A stretch of DNA of 32,098 nucleotides from JAVJSD01 sp040219575 (lineage in GTDB: Bacteria > Planctomycetota > Planctomycetia > Pirellulales > Pirellulaceae). Of the stretch, positions 28,785-32,098 are shown piece after piece. The stretch is from positions 1-32,098 of the forward strand of contig JAVJSD010000153.1 of NCBI GenBank assembly GCA_040219575.1, given 5' to 3'. The position numbers and the translations under genes were made by a program. How positions within the stretch are numbered: position 1 is the first letter of the stretch; the number at the start of each line of letters is the position of its first letter. Below the pieces are notes generated by a model that was not told the origin of the DNA, did not search any database, and saw only the letters and a list, made by a program, of their open reading frames with translations.

Positions 28785-31700
28785 ATGACCGCTATTCGTT
28801 CTTCACGCATCGCCCTCGCTTGCCTTGGGCTGCTGACATTCGCGCTGGCCAGTCTGGCGACCGCCCAGTCGCCTCAGAGCGTCTCGCGCCGTCCGTCGCG
28901 TGAGCCTGATCCGCTGTTGTACGAGGCCGCATCGCTGGACAAAGTTCCGCGCGAATGGCTCGACGATCACGAGGCTGTCTACCTGGCGCGGCGCGAAGTG
29001 CACGAAGTGCTGGCCGACGGTGAGGCCCGCATCACGCAGCATTTTCTCGTGCGGCTGAACGCTCGCAGCAGCCTGGAAGTGGTCGGCGACTGGCCGCTAT
29101 TGTTCGACGCCAGTTGCGAGCAGGTGGAGTTGAACGTCGCCCGCATCCACAAGCCCGACGGCGCCGTCGTCGAGGTCCCGCCGGAGGACGTCCACATTCG
29201 CGACGAGAACACCGACTTCTACGAGTTCGACAGCTACAAGAACGTGATCGTCTCGTTCTCGCAACTCGCCGTGGGCGACGTGGTCGAAGTGAAGTACACC
29301 CGCCAACTCCGCGATCCGCAATTCGCACGGCACTACTTCGACAGTTATCGCTTCTACGACGAAATGCATCCGGTCCACCGCAGCGAACTCGTGGTGCGTC
29401 TGCCGGCCGGCGCGACGCTCACCTACGACGCCTGCGGCGAGGCGCCCCAGCCCACCAACGAGACAAACGCGGAGGCCGCAACGTACCGCTGGCGAATGGA
29501 GAACGTGGCCCCGCATCCGGTCCGAGACGACTTGCCGCATGACAACGCGTACGCTCCCGCCGTCGATTTCTCGACCTTCGCCACGTGGGACGAACTGGCC
29601 CGCGAAGTGGTGCGATTGCGAGGCGACCGACTGCAATGCACCCCCGAGATCCACCGGCAGGTCGAACAGATCACCGAGGGGCTGACGACGCCATTTGAGA
29701 AAACACGCGCCTTGGCCCGCTGGTGCCGCGACGAGGTGCGCTACCTCTCCATCCGCCACGGCGCTTTCGGTTATCGGCCGCACGCGCCGGAACAGGTGTT
29801 CGCCAAACGCTATGGAAACTGCAACGACGTTTGCCAGTTGCTGTTCGTCATGCTCCGCGAAGCGGGCATCGAGGCGGAATTCGTGTTCCTTAACACCGAC
29901 GCCGAGGTGCAACTCTCGCACAAGACGCCCTCGCCGATGGCGGAGCATGTGATTCTGCTGGTCGAGATCGAGGGGGAGCAGCACTGGATCGATCCCACCG
30001 CCGCCGAGTCGACCTGGAACCAGTTGCGGGGCGATCTCCGCGGCCGCAAGGCGTTCGCCATGCGCGGCGAAAAGCTGCGCCTGCTGGAGACGCCCCCGCG
30101 CGAGCCGCGGCACTTCAAGATCGAGCAAGAGACGCGCATCGAGATTTCGCCCGTCGGCGACGCCCTCTGGAGCATCAAGCAGACGCATCATGCGGAAGCC
30201 GCCGAGGAGCAGCGGGCCTACCTGGCGTCGCTGACGCCCGACCGCCGCAAGCCGGCCGTGTTCGGCGACTACCTGGTCTTCTATCCCACGGCGCGGCTCC
30301 AGCAGCGGCGGCGGCTGGCGTCGAACTTGAGCGAGGTGGACCAACCGCTGGCGACGGAGTTCGCGTTTCGCGTCGCACAGCAAATGCAGCAGGAAGGCGA
30401 AGACTACGTGATCGAACCGGCGTCGTCGCTGCTACACCAGCACTTTTCGACGGCGTTCGATCTGCAGCGCGAACTGCCGCTGCGCGTCGACGCCTGCGAG
30501 ATCGTGGAGACCCTCACCGTTCAACTGCCGGCCGTGTTCGAAACGCCTCCGGTCTTCGCCGATGAAGTGGTGGAGTCGAAGTGGGGCGGGCTCCGGTTCA
30601 CGGTCTCGACCGATCACGACCTCCGCGAAGTGCGTTACACATGGCGCGCCCACCTGAACCAGGCCCGCGTCGAACCGGAGCAGCTCGAAGCGTACAACCA
30701 GTTCCTCGACGACGTGTTGGGTTATGTCTACGCCTCCACGTATTTTGGTTTTCCGTTGATTCTCGACGACGATCGCCTGGCCGCGTTTCAAAAGCAACTC
30801 GCCGCCCGGCCGCTCGACGTCGAGGCCGCCGCGGTGGTGATCGACGCCCTCCGCTACGCCGAGAAAGATGAACTGGCCGCGAAAGCCCTCGAAAAGGCGC
30901 TCGCCGCCGCGCCCGATGCACAGGTCCTGTGGGACCACAAAGTCGGACTGGCCGCGACCGAAGTCGAACGCAGTGAGACGCTGGAGCAGATGGTCCGCCG
31001 CTGGCCGGAGAACGTCGAGTACTCCCTGTTGCTGGCGGAATCGTGCCTGTCGCGAAGGCTTTACGATCAAACGCTTAAGATCGTCGATAAGTTGCGATCC
31101 GACAGCGCCGACGATTTCATTCGCGCGCATCTCGTCGCCATGCGCGCCCTGCTGGAGAAGAAACAGTACAAGAAGGCCGAAGCTCGACTGGCGATGACCC
31201 GGATTGTCGATGTCTATCTCGAGCACGATGATGAGTTCTCGGTGTTGGAGGGCGTACTGCACCATCGTCAGGGCCGGTTAGCGCACGCGAGTCAGAGCTT
31301 CGACGACGTGCTCGACTTCGATCCGCACCACCCCCAGGCGCTCGCCGCCGCCTTGCCGGTCGCCGTGGCGCGGCACGAGCACGCTCTGGCGCGCTCGCTC
31401 TTGCGGCGTTACCTGGCGGTCGCGGAGTCGTCGCCCGAACACCGCACCGCCGCCGCCCGGGCGTGCCTGTCGCTGGACCGCCTCGACGACGCCCTCGACC
31501 TGGCGGAGGCGGCCCACGCGGAAAACAAACACGACCAGCAGGCCGCCGCGGTGTTGATTCTCACGCATGCGGCGCGTGAGGAGTTTCGCCAGGCGCTCGA
31601 AGTACCGCGCCAGGGACTGGACTCGCCCGACGTATTGGCGGCCCTGCTGCAGTGCAGCCTCGCCCTCGACCGGACGATGACCGCCGGCGAGATCGCCGCC

Positions 31701-31805
31701 GTCGCCCGCGGCGTCCTCGAGCGCGCCGCCGAAGAAGCCGACGTCGAAAAACTCCGCCTCCAACTCCAGCGCTACGACGCATTGCCCGCCGAGTCGCCCA
31801 ACTGA
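28785..31805 (+). CDS. Secreted DUF3857 - transglutaminase - TPR protein
   Basis: A 1006-residue exported protein. The signal peptide covers residues 1-28 (RIALACLGLLTFALASLATA/QS). Residues about 50-250 form a DUF3857 domain (AVYLARREVHEVLADGEAR...), followed by a transglutaminase core at about 300-410 with an intact triad: Cys346 in YGNCNDVCQLL, His388 in EHVILLV and Asp403 in WIDPTA. The last third (about 680-1000) is a helical array of TPR-like repeats, for example LAAKALEKALAAAPDAQVLWDH and RLAHASQSFDDVLDFDPHHPQALAAA. Such proteins are periplasmic or surface-attached and may crosslink or bind peptides. The ATG at 28785 follows an AGG site and directly begins the signal sequence; the TTG 23 codons upstream does not. 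Confidence 0.85.
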   Translation: MTAIRSSRIALACLGLLTFALASLATAQSPQSVSRRPSREPDPLLYEAASLDKVPREWLDDHEAVYLARREVHEVLADGEARITQHFLVRLNARSSLEVVGDWPLLFDASCEQVELNVARIHKPDGAVVEVPPEDVHIRDENTDFYEFDSYKNVIVSFSQLAVGDVVEVKYTRQLRDPQFARHYFDSYRFYDEMHPVHRSELVVRLPAGATLTYDACGEAPQPTNETNAEAATYRWRMENVAPHPVRDDLPHDNAYAPAVDFSTFATWDELAREVVRLRGDRLQCTPEIHRQVEQITEGLTTPFEKTRALARWCRDEVRYLSIRHGAFGYRPHAPEQVFAKRYGNCNDVCQLLFVMLREAGIEAEFVFLNTDAEVQLSHKTPSPMAEHVILLVEIEGEQHWIDPTAAESTWNQLRGDLRGRKAFAMRGEKLRLLETPPREPRHFKIEQETRIEISPVGDALWSIKQTHHAEAAEEQRAYLASLTPDRRKPAVFGDYLVFYPTARLQQRRRLASNLSEVDQPLATEFAFRVAQQMQQEGEDYVIEPASSLLHQHFSTAFDLQRELPLRVDACEIVETLTVQLPAVFETPPVFADEVVESKWGGLRFTVSTDHDLREVRYTWRAHLNQARVEPEQLEAYNQFLDDVLGYVYASTYFGFPLILDDDRLAAFQKQLAARPLDVEAAAVVIDALRYAEKDELAAKALEKALAAAPDAQVLWDHKVGLAATEVERSETLEQMVRRWPENVEYSLLLAESCLSRRLYDQTLKIVDKLRSDSADDFIRAHLVAMRALLEKKQYKKAEARLAMTRIVDVYLEHDDEFSVLEGVLHHRQGRLAHASQSFDDVLDFDPHHPQALAAALPVAVARHEHALARSLLRRYLAVAESSPEHRTAAARACLSLDRLDDALDLAEAAHAENKHDQQAAAVLILTHAAREEFRQALEVPRQGLDSPDVLAALLQCSLALDRTMTAGEIAAVARGVLERAAEEADVEKLRLQLQRYDALPAESPN

Positions 31806-31843
31806 CCCAGTGACGGAGAACGACGGTAGGCTTCCACTTCGTT

Positions 31844-31959
31844 TAGCCGCAGGCCCAGCGGGCCGCGCGCCCCGGAACGTAGCGCGGCGATCTCTCGTGA
31901 CGGCATGCTCACCTTCGCTGCAGCGTCGACTCCCGCGCAGGCCGCTGGCCTTGCGGCTA
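31844..31959. repeat. Inverted repeat with TAGCCGCAGGCC ends
   Basis: TAGCCGCAGGCCCAGCGGGCC (31844-31864) and the near-complement GGCCGCTGGCCTTGCGGCTA (31940-31959) enclose about 75 bases. The whole 293-base stretch after the DUF3857 gene to the window end shows no supported gene. Arms of about 20 bp with a short core resemble a non-autonomous mobile element, or a large terminator structure. Confidence 0.6.
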
Positions 31960-32098
31960 TTGAAGCATGCATTGCCATTGCCGGTTCTATCATTGGAACG
32001 ACCTCGTTTAACCTGATTTTCCGCAACCATGCGCGCGCTGCGCCGCGGGTCGTCGTCGTTAGCGCGTAGGGGCGCGTGGTAGGCGGGTTCGTAAGCGT

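Noticed and set aside
31772..32026. Minus-strand 84-codon ORF at the window end
   Set aside because: It runs through the inverted repeat, its internal LRLNEV repeats stem from repeated DNA, and no ribosome binding site is seen.
1..32098. CRISPR arrays, integrases, phage genes, tRNA or rRNA genes
   Set aside because: No regularly spaced repeat array, no recombinase or phage structural motif and no tRNA cloverleaf was found; the tandem repeats are short and lack spacers.

Overview
This is a high-GC bacterial chromosomal window that most resembles a planctomycete of the Pirellulales type. That placement is inference. It rests on the gene families present (a PQQ-type propeller protein opening with a DWPHWRGP motif, a cysteine-rich 'alginate export' porin, DUF58/TgpA/MoxR, a phytanoyl-CoA dioxygenase-like enzyme), on mixed-orientation small transcription units with frequent GTG/TTG starts, and on dispersed palindromic intergenic repeats. 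No rRNA, tRNA, CRISPR, prophage or insertion sequence was recognised.

Layout. 1-2.6 kb: the C-terminus of a TspO-like membrane protein, a DUF2237 protein, and a RegA/RegB-like redox two-component pair arranged tail to tail. 2.8-6.1 kb: a PhyH-family oxygenase, dapA and a GT4 glycosyltransferase, separated by tandem repeats. 6.1-8.7 kb: a small orphan protein with a strong terminator, a small class-II-like cytochrome c and an FHA-EAL signalling protein. 9.1-14.2 kb: a porin, a PQQ-propeller protein and a phytoene-desaturase-like oxidoreductase. 14.3-14.9 kb: a toxin-antitoxin pair with a probable leaderless promoter. 15.0-19.8 kb (minus strand): rpmB-gatC-gatA, two tiny ORFs, a second toxin-antitoxin pair, then gatB, so the amidotransferase genes are split by an addiction module. 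20.1-24.8 kb: a translationally coupled DUF58 - transglutaminase-like - MoxR operon, in which the transglutaminase domain has lost its cysteine. 25.4-26.7 kb: a hybrid histidine kinase. 26.8-28.5 kb (minus strand): an M50 site-2-type protease overlapping an SGNH-hydrolase-like gene. 28.8-31.8 kb: a secreted DUF3857-transglutaminase-TPR protein with an intact triad.

The best-supported functional groups are: GatCAB transamidation of misacylated tRNA linked to ribosomal protein L28; the RegB/RegA redox switch, with a quinone-binding motif and a candidate redox cysteine; and the MoxR/DUF58/TgpA membrane-associated complex. The most unusual points are the TA module within the gat cluster, the Cys-to-Asp transglutaminase, the FHA-EAL fusion, the two-hairpin repeat family and several short tandem repeats at gene boundaries. 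I did not find a clear-cut new defence or biosynthetic system; the candidates below are smaller in scale.
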